Shown: positions 37,048-50,482, numbered from the stretch's first letter. The stretch is 64,000 nt of DNA from Azadirachta indica (GCA_022749755.1 CM040445.1:11801182-11865181), one strand, 5' to 3'. Numbers and translations: made by a program. Notes: generated by a model not told the origin, from the sequence alone.

Positions 37048-37560
37048 TTCTTTTTCTGTTTTTACTATTTCTTTTTATTTTCAGCTTTAAGCCCGAGCGA
37101 GTAAAAGCACTGTTCTCGATTTCACGGTAACTTCAAGTGCGGGTGCAGGACCCTTCTGTAACATACAAAGATTAAGAAAATTAAACAAAATATCCCATAC
37201 TTTACACTGAATTTTTAGTAATATTTATTGTTTAAAATTTAAAATAAAATTAACTTATTTAAAGTTTTTTATATAAAAATATGTCTGTTAAAAGCAAATG
37301 TTAATAAGTTTTTAAAATTTTTTATAAAAATATTTTAGTTTCAAGTAAATTATTTTTTATACAAATTTTCATTTGGGTATATTATGTATTTAAGTAAACC
37401 ATAAAGGCGTTTAATGTAAATTTTCATCTAAAAAGTGTATATTTCTCATTTTACTCGCCCCTCAGAAGTTTAAAAATTACACAATTATGCAAAAGTAGAT
37501 AGAGAGAAAATATATCATTAAGCATTAAGCGACTCAAAACTCCTACCACCACTAGAAAGC
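37048..37560. promoter_or_regulatory. Compact divergent promoter between two organelle-protein genes
   Basis: Only 513 bases separate the start codons of the NDUFAF5-like (-) and thioredoxin/GST-like (+) genes. The interval must hold both leaders and core promoters. It is AT-rich, and no clear TATA box stands out for either gene. Confidence 0.5.
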
Positions 37561-40500
37561 ATGTCACTGATATCTCTGACTTCTTCTCAATCCGTCCTCT
37601 TCTCTTCCTCAAAAGAACCTTACAGTTTCCCCTCATTTTCTCACAGATTCTCGAGAAATGGGAATTGGGTTTCTCGGAAAAACAGATTGTACGCAAAATC
37701 TGCTGACCCTGATACAGACACCAGCCAAGTAGTCAATGTTTCAAGTAACTTTGAAGATGGCAGTGCATCAGCATCAACTTCTTTCTTGTCTGTTCTTTGT
37801 CCCTTGCTCAAGCTGTTCTCTGTAAGTAATTTTTGTTTTTGGAAGTTTTAACTGATGATCAATAGGTATGGAAAATTTGGAACTTTGACAATTCCAATTT
37901 TTCCTGTAAGTGCTACTATTTATTCTTGATTACTGTTAGTGTTGAACGTCAGAGTGCTTCTAGTTATTAAAGGCGTGATAACTTGTCCTAAAACCCTTCC
38001 CATCTATCTTATCCAAGAATTAGTGGAGTTGATTGAAGTGAATATTATCATTTGATGCTAAAATATCTGTCCCAAATTAACTTTAAACTCTAATTCATAG
38101 TGGATTGAGACTTCAATGCGTATACATTTTATTATATGAATAAAATGTATGAGAATAGTTAGTTATCTATAGACTCTGAAAGTTATTTTTGTGTATACAT
38201 TTTGCTTTTTCTCATTTGATAATTCTTTAGAAAGCACTTCGTCATTAGTGGCTTGGTAACTTATTTTTGACATTTTATGTTTACATTTCCAACTTCATGG
38301 TTACCTTTTGGAATTTTGTTTCCTTTACTTCACATGTGAGTTTGCGTTATATTGCAGGGAGGTGATCCTGCTCGTGAGCGAAATGACACTTTGGAGGTAT
38401 TTTCTTTGGAAATTTCCTTGTTTTACATTGGTTTTCAGTTCATGTAAGAGATTGCAGACAAAATGTAAAGAATCGCCAACATTTTCTGCCTGAATACCAC
38501 AAGGGATCGTTTGAGTGGGGAGGGGTTCTTTACATTATTGCATCTATATTTTTATCAATCATCCTACGGGCAATTCAATTTTTGAACGACTTTATCTTCT
38601 AGTGAATTATCGTTTCTCTATTTTTGTTACTAAATGGTAGGTGGCAACATCTTCTTTATCTACCTTGGCAAGATTACCATGGGGATCACGAGCACTGTCA
38701 GAGGGTTTCGATACCCAAGAGCTCAGCGATTCAGAAGTTCCCATGCGTTTGCAACTCTTCGAATTTGGTAAGCTTCTCTCTGATTATACTATTGATATTC
38801 ATTACCACTGCCCTTCTGCTTGTGCATGCTAACAAGAAAAAGTACCTCCATTGGTTTCAATTATAAATAAGGAGAATATTTTGCATTTTGGTGTAAACCG
38901 TTTCAAATTATTACACCATGAGGTAAAGATTAGCACAATGTATATCGAAAATTTGAGTGAGTTTGTATTTGAGTGAGTTTGTACATAGAGGTCATAATAT
39001 CTTTTGTCAACAGAGGCATGCCCCTTTTGTCGGAGGGTTCGAGAAGCCATAACTGAGCTAGACCTTTCTGTAGAGGTAAGAAATGAACTCTGAAATTGTA
39101 AATGCAACTGTTGTCTTTCATTTTGATTTCCAATATTTTATGGTTGCTCTGCCATCTTTTTTTTGAGCACTTCATTTTTATAATGTCAATTGGCTGCTGC
39201 ATACCATATGGCTTTTCTGATGTCAGCTTGCTGGATGTACTGTCAGGTCTTTCCTTGTCCGAAAGGCTCCGTTAGACATAGGGAAATGGTTAGAAGATCT
39301 GGAGGGAAAGAGCTGTATGTAACTTCGTTCTCTAGATTTAATCTTATAAGCTATTGTTCACCTTATATGTGATAAATTATTGTGGCATTGCTCTTGTGGA
39401 AAATTTTGAACTAAAGGATAAATTGTCGACTGCCAGTGGGTATATCAGACGTCTTATACCCCAAAGTTGGGAATTTTTATGCATACATTGATTATGTGAT
39501 CTGCTTTAAGAAGTCAATTTCCTTGAACTATTTCAAAGATGCATATTCATGCAAAAGGTCATTTACTTTCTTCACTTCTCTGCTGTATCATTTCCTTCTC
39601 TCTCCATATATTTTGCACAGCTCTGAATCTCTGAATGCAGGTTCCCTTTCCTGATTGACCCAAATACTGGTATTTCAATGTATGAAAGTGGTACGTGATG
39701 TAATTCATTTTCACCATTGATGCAATGCATGACTTTTACTGATAATAATTCCTTTAGAATTGATCTTCTCTTGTTCTATCTTTTTGCTTACAAGGGCCTC
39801 AGCTATCTTTAGAATTGATTCCGTACATGTCACTTATAGAACTCTATCCCATGTCAATTGTCTTTGGACCTACTTTCATCACCTTTAAAATTTTGTATAA
39901 TGCATTCGTCTCTTTCTCTCTTCATAGGTGATATTGTAAACTATCTATTTAAGCAGTATGGTAAAGGAAGAAGCCCTTCAGCGTGGTTGTTACAGAGGTA
40001 ATATAACTCAATACTTGCTTTCAGAAATGTCGTATTCTGTAGTTGTATACATTCTTATCTTGAATTCGACAATGATAGTTGGCTTAGGATTTGCATAATA
40101 TTGTATTTTAGGCAGTTAAAAAATTCATGCCTGGTTTGCTTATTACTTTTAGGGTTGGTTTGGCTCTTATATTTGACTTTCTCTCTCTGTTCAACATATT
40201 GCATCATGCAGCACATTGATCACAGGATGGATGCCAACACTTTTTCGAGCTGGTAGAGGAATGACATTATGGGAAAAGGCCAAAGCAGACCCACCACCAA
40301 AAAAGTTGGAACTTTTCTCATATGAGAACAATCCAGTAAGAAATTGTTTCGCGTTCCCTGCAGGGTCTAGCATCTAGATTGTTGCGTACAAGCTTTTTCT
40401 GGGTTCAACTCACCCTGTTTTTGGGGTGAAATTTTTTTTTCTTTTTTTTTTTTTTTCAAAAAGGTAAGGGGTGGGTACAGTCCAAACACAATTTTAATCT

Positions 40501-41256
40501 CCTAGGTTGGACACAGTTGGCTTAAAAGTAGGAAAAGTAACTTATTAACTCAGTGAAATAACTAGTTGCTAGAAACTCAAAACTATTAAAATTTACTTCA
40601 GCCAAGAAACAATCTTTCAAAGACCACGAGTAGTAGTAGGATATCCAAACAAAAAAACTGGAAACTGTGTATTGGAAGAAAGCTGTTGAAGATCACAAAT
40701 AAGCCACTTATTTGGATTTAATCACAATATTTTAAAACTCAGCAACTCTTTAGTTTGCTTTTGCTTTAGTTTCTTGTACCCCGGCTATACTTCATTTCAT
40801 GGTCCGCATAAACTCTTTCCCTTTTTCCTCTACCTTGTTTCCAGTATGCACGAATTGTGCGTGAGGCATTGTGTGAATTGGAGCTTCCTTACATCCTTCA
40901 AAATGTGGGAAAAGGGTCTCCTAGAATGAAGTTGCTCACTGAGATATCTGGATCCAACAAGGTTAGTTTCTGACAACATTTAAATGATCCCTAGCCACAT
41001 ATAAACTGGAATAAGTTGCTTTGTTGTGAAGAGACATCACGGGTTCTATTGAAGTTGCAGATTCATAGAAAAACTCATAATTTTTTATAAGTTTACTAGC
41101 CCAGGTACTTACTAATGTCTCAAGGAATTAACTGGAAATCTTGCTGTACTGTTACAGGTGCCTTATCTGATCGATCCAAACACTGGAACTCAAATTGGAG
41201 ACTACAAGAAGATCTTATCTTATTTGTTCCAGATGTATTCTGCTTCCGCCGTATAG
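37561..41256 (+). CDS. Plastid protein with two thioredoxin/GST-N-like domains
   Basis: Resembles Arabidopsis At5g03880/At4g10000, thioredoxin-fold proteins related to GST N-domains; biochemical role unknown to me. Ten exons: 37561-37821, 38358-38396, 38641-38767, 39014-39075, 39247-39314, 39641-39690, 39928-39997, 40212-40335, 40845-40961 and 41158-41256; 338 residues. The first 60 residues are S- and R-rich with almost no acids (MSLISLTSSQSVLFSSSKEP), a plausible transit peptide. Domain 1 has the redox motif C145-P-F-C148, then FPFLIDPNTGISMYES and DIVNYLF. Domain 2 repeats the layout with NPYARIVREALCELELPY, VPYLIDPNTGTQIGDY and KKILSYLF, but has no CxxC: NPYA replaces CPFC. So only the first domain can do dithiol chemistry. 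Confidence 0.9.
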
Positions 41257-42238
41257 TTTTCACCTCTGTTAAAATTCTCAACCCAATAGAAGCTAATTTT
41301 AACACATATGTTTGTCATGCTTTGAAACAAAATCTTAAAGGTTTATGGCAGTACAAATATGTGGACATATTGGGCTCTGTAGATTGCGTTTGTCATTTGC
41401 TCTGGGTTTCGCTTTCCTACAAGATTATCATCATTTCTACCCTGATTTGGTAGTCAAGAAATCAACACGAGAATCAAACGATAACTTAAAATAACATGAT
41501 AATCTCGTATAAAAGCAACATAATTTAGAAAACAAAAATTCGGATTTAGAGTTGGAAAATGTAAGTGGAATTAACTTCCCAACACAAAGATAGAATTTTG
41601 TTTTCCACATGCAAAATTTCTCTGGCCCCAGTGTAAATGTGATGTCTCTAAACTGCTGAGAAATAGAGCATACGAAACCCGTAGGTGCATATACAGGGAA
41701 GAAGATACGACTTGGAAGCAGATGGCAGTGGAAGTGAAAAATGACCGCTCATGAATTGCAACACCTTGTCCATCTGGGTCTTGAACTTCCGCTGCTTGTG
41801 GAGGATGGTCTGCTTGAGTCTGTGCTACTTGTGCACTGTCCTTTTCTAGTTGTGCGTGTTGTCTAAAGCTTGCCCATAACATCATCAAGCCTCTGCTGCA
41901 TAGGAGCTCAAACTTCAATGACATACTGATCCTGTGGCGTGGCACTAGGTGTGCTAGAACCCCCATTGCGTCTGCTCTGTCCTGGGGGCTTAACTTCTTT
42001 TTTGCCCATCGTCTGAAACCACATAACAATACCATCTCTCAAGATTTAGCTAGAATAATTAGCATTAAGGTGTGCTACAAGTAATTATAGGTTAATAAAA
42101 AGAGTGAATGCATGGAGAAGTTGATTTACAGAATTGTATAGCAGTTAGTTTTGATTTCTATATTTTCCCACGAGGGTGAAAAAAATCTGAAATAAGAATG
42201 AGACTTTCAAAACTAAAAAATTTAGCAGAAAGGGGAGG
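41257..42238. other. Convergent intergenic with an unexplained degraded coding-like stretch
   Basis: It holds the 3' end of the thioredoxin/GST-like gene. On the minus strand between about 42020 and 41570 there is less AT-rich, coding-like sequence. One frame starts MGKKEVKPPGQSRRNGG near 42010 and is stopped twice; another continues with a Q/P-rich stretch and then QMDKVLQFMSGHF. A good acceptor (TTTCAG) precedes it. It may be an alternative 3' exon of QTRT2 or a transposon relic; I cannot assign a family. Confidence 0.4.
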
Positions 42239-45200
42239 TCATACACTTGCAACATCTTCGGCAAGATGATCACGCCTACTTTGAACAAACTTCTTTTGAA
42301 ACTGTTCGAATTGTCCTTCCTTTATGGCTTCTCTTATTAATCGGAAGAAGCCCAGATAATGGTGAGTATTATGTCTGCACGTCCAAGAGAACTCGTGATT
42401 ATTACTATATTATCATTATTGTTGTACTATTTCCTTTATTATTAACTACTCACAGTGCAGAAACTATACATTTCTAGCAGAATCTGAGCCAACATTTCAT
42501 GAACATTGAGAAGATGATTGATGTATGCTTTAGTATGATTCTGGCATGTATAGCAGCTACAATTTTCAACTATCGGCGTTGTGTCTTTCCTGGAACAACA
42601 AATGTTCACAATGATAAGTCATGAGATCTTGTTAAAGAAACACAACAGCTAGATTTTGATTTCTATAGTAGCATCCAGCAAATAGAATATCATCCTTTAT
42701 ACTGATTTTAATGAAATAATATATAAACAAAATGTAGTCAAAAGTTTTTAAAGTAATTTAGCCCTACATTGCATTTTAAAAGAAAACACAAGCTAAAAAT
42801 ATCTAGTATACCGGAGGGCTCATTTTTGGCTATGAGATACAGTGGGTATTGAGTTTTCAATACAAATATACCCAATATTCAAAATGCAGAAAACATCAAG
42901 ACAGATTTAAATTCCTTGACTCGAAACAATATACATTTTAACAAGGAAACAAAAGGTTTTTTGAAGTACACAAAACATAAAAGACGGCTCACAGGTCAAG
43001 ATATTGATCAAATCATTCACCTGTACAATGTTGCTCTTAAATTGATCTTTGTCCTGTCACTTCTTTCATCACTGGATTGAAAATCACATGCATTTTTCTC
43101 CATTCGGTCCAGTGGAAAGATAAGCGCAAAGCCTCCTATTGTAAGATGGTAAATATAACTGCAAAAAATCATGAAAAATTGATGGACTTTTAATGACAGA
43201 TACTTGCAAGGGGGACAGCTCAGATGATGAAACATAATGCAATGAACTACATACTCCGAGTCAAAAAGGTCCACTCCTGCAGCAACACCCTGCAAGACCT
43301 CCTCTGTAAGATGCCAAGACAAATTTTATTCTTTTTGGTAAAGAGTTAACTGCAAATTTGTATTAGAAGAGAGAAAAGTGAGGATATTCAACTGCTGACA
43401 AGACATTATTTGACAATATAGGAGTCTAGAATCACCTTGCCACCAAAAAAAGTTTCAAAAACAACAATTCTCAGTTTTTATAGGTAGTATGTCAGAGGCT
43501 ACCGCCATTAAATATTTTTCATTTAAACTGTGAAAAAGTTCTCACAAGTGACGCAAGTAGATTTAATGTTTCCCCCAAGAAATTGGCTGTTAGACTCTCA
43601 CTGTTATATTAAAAAGTTGCAGGAAAAAATTTCATGTTTTTCAGTGTCTGAAATAACAAAAGAATATTGCTGAAGGAATATTTTCCCACAAAAAGAGTAC
43701 AATGCATAACATCAGAAAATGATATGCCAATTCTGCAAAGCCGAAAGGACCTCAAGGTTTCTCCGGAGATTTAAACCTACGTAGAGCAGTCCAAGATAAG
43801 CTTCTCTTCCTTTTCTATTTTTCCTTTTCTATTTTTTCTGCAGATGAAATTTTGCATCTTTTTCAAGCATTAGGAAATAGATATTTTCTCAATGAATTCC
43901 TTTCACCTACTGAGAATAATGCAGCCAAGTTGTAACAAAATTTTGACAAGCGACTAAAGAAAGATTAACATGTCTTTCAGGCAAAAAATAGACCAATAAC
44001 AATCAAAGTATAGAAATGGTGAACTAGATACCTGGCAGCCCAAGCCCACATATCAGGCGTGGCCTTTCCTTTGGCAAATTATCCTGAGCATTCGATAGCA
44101 CCATTAGAGAACAGAAATCATCAAGGCATGCACAATATTTTTCACTTTGATACAGTACAAGAAAAAGAAAACCCCTAAAATTGATAGACATAAGTTGACA
44201 AAGGACTCCAGAGAAACAGAATGTGTGATAATCTCCAGTAAAACATGGCTCATTTATGGTTGCTCACATCTCAAGTAAAGTAAACTTTCTATGTGACAAT
44301 ACCTCAAACAGAAGGCTTTCTATGTTGTGACTGAATGGGCTTTTGCAGAGATCTTGATTCTTTATCTCAAATTTGTAATCTTTTTGTAAGGTCAGATGTA
44401 GATTTCTGTGAATTTAATCTATGGTTTTGCTTCTGTAAAAAACTATTTTTGTATCATTTACCATAAACCCACCAGCCCCAGGAAGAATAGAATGGAAAAG
44501 AAAAAAAGGTGACAGGATAAAATATCACTTGAAAACTCCTATAATGTACCTCCAAAATTTCCTCCAAAAGCACTCAAAACAAAAAGGTGAACTGAAATAG
44601 TCTGCAGATTGATCTCAAGCCCAAGGACCAAGTAGTTATTATAAGAAGTAAGACAGATAAGAGACCCACAGAACTTAGTTCACAGCCCAACTAGTCCAGT
44701 AGACACTCTATCAAGTTATCACATATAACAGTTACAAAAAATGCTTACAGAATCAAAATGATACCAAAAAAGGCGTTAAATCAACAGCTATATTTCCTGA
44801 TGCCGCCAGCTTGAAATAGATATGTAAGCTAGAGGGCTAGACATGGTCATGCTACCAAATCCAAATAACAGAAGTAGAGCGAAGACACCAATCTTTGTCA
44901 TCGAACACGAATTGATAATTTTTCATAATAAATGCATCATCAATGATATATAAATTGTTTTATTCAAAGTAATGCAATTTACTGGCCAAGTTGGAGGAAA
45001 ACCTGAAGCTTCCATATTAATGGAAACAAGACTTACTGTCACAGCATTTAGGAGAGAAGGACGCTCCTCCATGCTCTCTCCAAAACCAAAGCCTCCTATG
45101 CAGTAACCTGCATGAATTATCTTCCCATCAGTGTTAAATGGACTCACTATTTCTGTGACATAAAAAAGATCTCAGGTATGCAAATACCTGATACATTTCT

Positions 45201-46845
45201 CACAGCTACCCCTTGGGCACACCGTTGCCGTTCTTCAACATTAGACCCACCAACAATGGATCCCAGGACAGCTCCACCTGCCTAAACTTGTGTTATGAGT
45301 TAATACACACACACATCACTGGTTATTAGAAAGACAGTACAAACACAGTTCACTCATCAGTTGTTTGGAAATAATGATTGTTGCTTAAACTAAAAATGAT
45401 TAGTTGACAACAAATACAGTAAAATTTCAGCTGTTAGCCTAGAACTATTTAGCCCAACAAGTAATCTTATAATCTATTCAACAATTAACATATTAGGCAA
45501 ATTATTACAGTGATATTAAATGTCTCCCAAATAAAGGTATCTATATATGCCCACATGTTTCAGGCGTAACTGTTTGATATCAATATTTTGGATACCATAG
45601 CAGTGAAATGGTTGCTAGATCTCCAAGTTTGATCACAAGAAATATTATCTACCACTTTGAAACACCAAATGAAGGACCAGGCCAAACTACAAACGATATA
45701 TTATGCATAGAAAATCATCACACTTTATCATCATTAGAGATATCATATATTAATAGCTATCAGCACCAGAAAAGTTAAAAGCACAAATAAATTTTACTGG
45801 ACTCAACGCAATGCATTCATCAAGCCACTTCAAAGTTCGGTCCACTGAGGTCTTGTTCCTTTTATCCGACACCCATGCAGGTACCTCATCAGCCAAAGTG
45901 ACCCATAGATTTGGCCTCATGGAAGTAATGATTTCCATATATTCCACAGGCTTAATCTGCAATCATCATGAATTTATTATAAGAATGTAATTTAAGAGGA
46001 AAACAAGATAGTAACAGAATGGAAGTGAGAGTAATATACCAAACGGCGGCCACAAGGAGTCTCAAAAGAGGCTCCAATTTTATTAGTGCTACCACATTCT
46101 GGAAGGCTTTGAATAGAATCCCTCGGTACCGCTGCAAATCCATATTCATGCAAACCGAGCATCTGGTGGAGTCCTCCAATACTTGATATCGTTTTTGGCG
46201 AAGGGCCTTCCAAGCTGCGTGTTTAAATGACATTTCAAAGATCATCCAATTGATAATTAAACATCCTCTCTCTCAATGGAAAATTGCCACATTCAGAATT
46301 TCTTTATATTAAGATGACAAAAGAAAGAAGAAGCAAATAAACTTCACACTCAAAAAAGTGTTAAGAATGAGAAATGAGAACAATAAAACAGCGGGAAACG
46401 AGCTTCTCTAGAAGAAAGATATATTCCAGTAAAAACATTTAAAAAAAAAAAACCTTTTGAAAACATTTAAAATTATGAAAGAATGAACAAAAAAAATGTT
46501 TTCCCAAGTGGGCAATACAAAACAAACGCAATAATCAACTATATTTCTCGGCCAGAACACAAACACTTCATACTCACTCGTAAATATGAAATTTTTTCAA
46601 CTAATTTCAAAACAAAAACAAATTGGTATTTCAGCATGAACTCACAAATGCAGCGGACTGAATTGGAGAAGATGAGAATCAGGGGAAGGAAGTGAAGGAA
46701 GAAGGTCAGGGGCAATAAACAGGGGCAGGCCTTTGCGGGTAGAAAGAAGAAGAGAAGGCGTCTCAATTGGGCCGGGGCAGCTACCCAGCTGGAGCACACC
46801 TGCCCGTGCTCTGCCGTTGCTCAGCGCCTTAACGGCGAACTTCAT
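42239..46845 (-). CDS. QTRT2: Queuine tRNA-ribosyltransferase accessory subunit 2
   Basis: Non-catalytic partner of the QTRT1/QTRT2 tRNA-guanine transglycosylase, which swaps G34 for queuine in GUN-anticodon tRNAs. Ten exons on the minus strand: 46646-46845, 46040-46214, 45798-45956, 45188-45281, 45037-45107, 44032-44083, 43255-43303, 43021-43158, 42470-42589 and 42239-42374; 397 residues, all phases agree. Visible motifs: [19 protein letters not shown] near the start, [47 protein letters not shown] and [10 protein letters not shown]. The zinc site is complete: C323-S-C325-Y-T-C328, then His354, exactly C-x-C-x2-C-x25-H as in the TGT family. A stop at 42239-42241 overlaps a possible donor (GTGTAT), so a longer isoform cannot be excluded. 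Confidence 0.95.
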
Positions 46846-49800
46846 GGTCTCAGTCTCAGTAGCGAGAATGTCTTCCTTGCCACAGGAGACAAAATTCGAG
46901 AGACGGAAAAACCGGAAAGCGGTAAATGGGCTTAACGAATATGTCAGTTACATTTCCCCCCAAACCCTACTAATTTTTAGACCAGATAATAACATGTAGA
47001 TCCCTGTAGTTTTATATTTTAATTCATAAATACATAGTTGTTTAATTATAACAAATAGGTCATTTATTGTAAAAATTATATTTTGTGAAAAAAAATTTTC
47101 AAATTGTTTTTTTAGTTATTAAATGTATCGGATACATTCATAAATATATTAGGTTCTCTCTTTTAACAACTTTATCAAATATAAAAGAGGTCATATTCAA
47201 AAAAAATTATATAAAAATATATTTATTATAGTGAGAATTACTAATAAAATAACTTCAATCGGTCAACAATGTTTAAGTTTTTGTCTTATACTTTTAAGAT
47301 CTTATTTGATTTGGCCTACTATTCTTTTAATGAAAAATCCCATTTAATTTTGATAATGATAAAAATATAATTAATTGATTATTTGTAGAAATTATCCTAT
47401 TTGAGACTCTCTTAATAAATTAATAATGATGAGTTAAAACAATGCAAAAAACTTTACGTGTGTATTCTTTTATTATTATTGTTGTTGTTGTTGTTAAATT
47501 TAGCTCCAATCATTATTAAAATGAGTATTATAAACTTAATTTGTACTAATTTTCAAGTAACAAAACTTTTATAAATAAGATATCTTTCATCTCTTTGAAA
47601 GAAAAAAAAAATACTATATTAATTACAATGCTAATTATCCTAATTAGCGTATAGTCTTGAATTCAAACAATTAATTAGTAAAAATAAATAATTTTAATTT
47701 TATATTCATTTAAGTTCCACAACAATATATTTTTCTAGATGCCTTCACTGCTGCAAATATTGTAAGTTTCTAGGATCAAATACAATAATTTGATAATTAA
47801 CTGAATTCTAAATTAGTATAAATTTTGAATAAATTTGAATATGTAAATGTGAATAATTTATTTATTTGCTCTCTGAGCGTAATTAAGATTTTAGGACATG
47901 TTAGACTATTTTTAAATTTGAGTAATAATAAAAATAATTTAATGTTCCATAAATATAATTTTTTTGCTTTTATAAAAAAAGAAAAAAAAAATAGGGTACA
48001 ATAATTTGATAAAGCGACAAATATTATATTTGCAAAACTGTCTGCTGTTGCATTGACATATTCATATTTATGAGGCCCTCAGCTTACTTGCTCAATAATT
48101 GCATTTATAAGATAAAAAATTAAATTCAATATGAAGTTAAATTTTACAAAATTTTACCATTTAGTCCTCCTACATCATCATACAGCTTTTTAATCATAAA
48201 ATATTATATTATATTCATGTGTACATATGTGATAACACATGATATAATAAGCTGGAAAGTTGAATGTATAGTTTATAATAATTTTGAGTTAGGGATTTTT
48301 TTTTTCCCCTAATTTTAATATATGTGTGGGTAAAAAGTTCATATTTTTTTTTAATTTTTTGTCTGAATTTATAAAATCTAATATCTTTCCATAATTATAT
48401 TTTAGACAAAAATTAAATAAATTGTTCACATATTCAAATTTATTAAAAGTTCGTATTAGTTAAAAATTCAGTTAAAAAGAAAAAACAATTGCTACTTTAG
48501 TTTTAGTCAATGTGTTTTAATTATTGATTTTGGAGGAATCAAATTTAAGTTTGTTAAGAGTGATTTATGCGTTATAGTTAGAACATCTTTTCATGTTCCA
48601 ATCATTTATCCCACTAAATTAGTATATTCAATTTAATATTGTTATATATATATAATTTATAAAATAATTTTCTTCAATAAATATATATTAAAAGTATAAT
48701 GAATTTTAAGAGTATAATAATATGTACATTTAATAAATTTTATTATTAAAATATTTTGTACTATATATCTAAAAAAAAATGATAACAATGTACTAATATT
48801 ATTTAAAAATAATAATTTTAGAAACATCATATTGTTATTATTTAAAGTCTTTTGTATCATAATTGTATCTTCGCATTGGAACATGCTTATAAGGCGTCTT
48901 CAAAAAAATAATACTGTTGCAACTTTTAATATATAGTTATTATAAATTAAAATCATTTGAAAGATATCATTGAGTAAATAATCGATAATTATTAATTATT
49001 ATTCGATAAACAATATTTTAGTTCTTAACATTTAATTTACAGGATAATTAATTCTAAAAATTTTTTAAAAAATACCCATCAACACCTCAATTCATTTGTT
49101 GACAATGTCTATTTAATTGCAGACTCATATAATTGTTATTACATTAAGGTAACTTATGTAAATGTACCATATTATTTATTTATTTTATCTCAATTGTAAC
49201 TAATATATTGAATATTTTAAAAATATTTAATATTATTAATATTTATCATATACTTTTAATTATTAGGTTTTTAAAATTAAGTATAATAGTAAATGTATAG
49301 AGTATACGGCCCTACCTACCATGTGATCAAACGTAGATGTAACGTTTAAGAAATTTGGCCTCGATGGTCTTGATTTGTTAATTCAAGAACATTCAAGCCA
49401 AACACTAGTAACCAATTCAACACATAAAGTACCCACGTGTCATAATTACGATTCACACTTTACATTTTAAAAATATAAATATTTTTAAAAAAATGTTTAT
49501 TGCAACCACTTCATTTCTCAATTTCCTTAATTTTTAACTTAATTCAATAATTATTTTATTTTATTTAATTAAACTCACCGCATAATTTGTATAAAAAAAT
49601 ATAAATATTTAAAAAAAATGATTATTGCGACCACTTCACTTCTCAATTTCCTTAATTTTTAACTTAATTCAATAATTATTTTATTTTATTTAATTAAACT
49701 CACCGCATAATTTGTATCTTTCAATGCATAATTATTATTAATTAATTTATTAATTTGTCGGACATATAACATATAATAATAGGGGAAAATCTCATTTGAA

Positions 49801-50181
49801 TTAACTAATTGAAATAACTTATACGATTTTATTAGATGGATATAATTTATTAAAATCTTTAATGTGAGGGAATATCAGTTGTAACTAATTTATCGTGATG
49901 ATCTCAAGTCAATAAAAAAATTATTATAAATATTTAATTTAAGATTGATAAGTGGTAACGGTAGTACAATTATAAGTAAATTAAAAATATATAAAAAAAA
50001 AAAAGAAATTTATAATACGTTATATAATTTTATTAAATGCATGTGTTAAAAAAAAATGTTGCCACAATGTATATCAACAAACTCTACAACTACTTCATAA
50101 TTTCCCACTTAAGAAAATCGAAAACAACGATTAATTATTAATTAATTAATTAAATTAATCAATTAATCAGACAATTATTCA
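46846..50181. other. Large AT-rich intergenic region
   Basis: The first 100 or so bases are the QTRT2 leader. The remainder is extremely AT-rich, with a (TTG)n run near 47480-47495 and the tandem duplication at 49468-49717. The short open frames are low-complexity and resemble no protein family. No gene seen. Confidence 0.6.
49468..49717. repeat. Tandem duplication, two copies of about 125 bases
   Basis: Two nearly identical copies lie head to tail. Both contain ACCACTTCA, then CTCAATTTCCTTAATTTTTA, and both end AAACTCACCGCATAATTTG. They differ at only a few positions (for example GCAACC/GCGACC), which indicates a recent event. Confidence 0.92.
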
Positions 50182-50216
50182 ACCAAACCAAACCAAACCA
50201 AACAGATCTACCAACC
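50182..50216 (+). promoter_or_regulatory. Cluster of five SMRE-type MYB46/83 sites before the xylan methyltransferase gene
   Basis: Four overlapping ACCAAAC sites (50182-50188, 50187-50193, 50192-50198, 50197-50203) and one ACCAACC (50210-50216) all fit the secondary-wall MYB-responsive element ACC(A/T)A(A/C)(T/C). They lie about 430-470 bases before the GXMT start codon. Secondary-wall MYBs are known regulators of xylan genes, so the position makes sense. Confidence 0.55.
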
Positions 50217-50466
50217 ACATATATATTTGTATGCTATTTGTACCAACAGAAAGCTTAGCAGCTTGCTTGTCCACATCAAGTTTTCAACTCTTTTTCCTTC
50301 ACTTTCAAGATTAATAATGTATTTTCTTTTAAAAAGAAGAACCAATAATAAGAATATTGTGATATAGGGTTCATGATGTTTTAGTTAGAGGGTGCATAGT
50401 AGTTTATAATGGAGTTGATTCTACGAGATAATTTCTCAGTACCTTCCACAGTAGCGCACTCATCAA

Positions 50467-50482
50467 ATATATATATAATATA
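50467..50482 (+). promoter_or_regulatory. Candidate TATA box for the GXMT gene
   Basis: An alternating TA tract about 170 bases upstream of the ATG, at a reasonable core-promoter position. The region is AT-rich, so this is tentative. Confidence 0.35.

Noticed and set aside
41115..41453. Alternative frame across the last exon of the thioredoxin/GST-like gene
   Set aside because: The frame joined in phase with exon 9 ends at 41256 with family-like sequence; this one begins in the intron.
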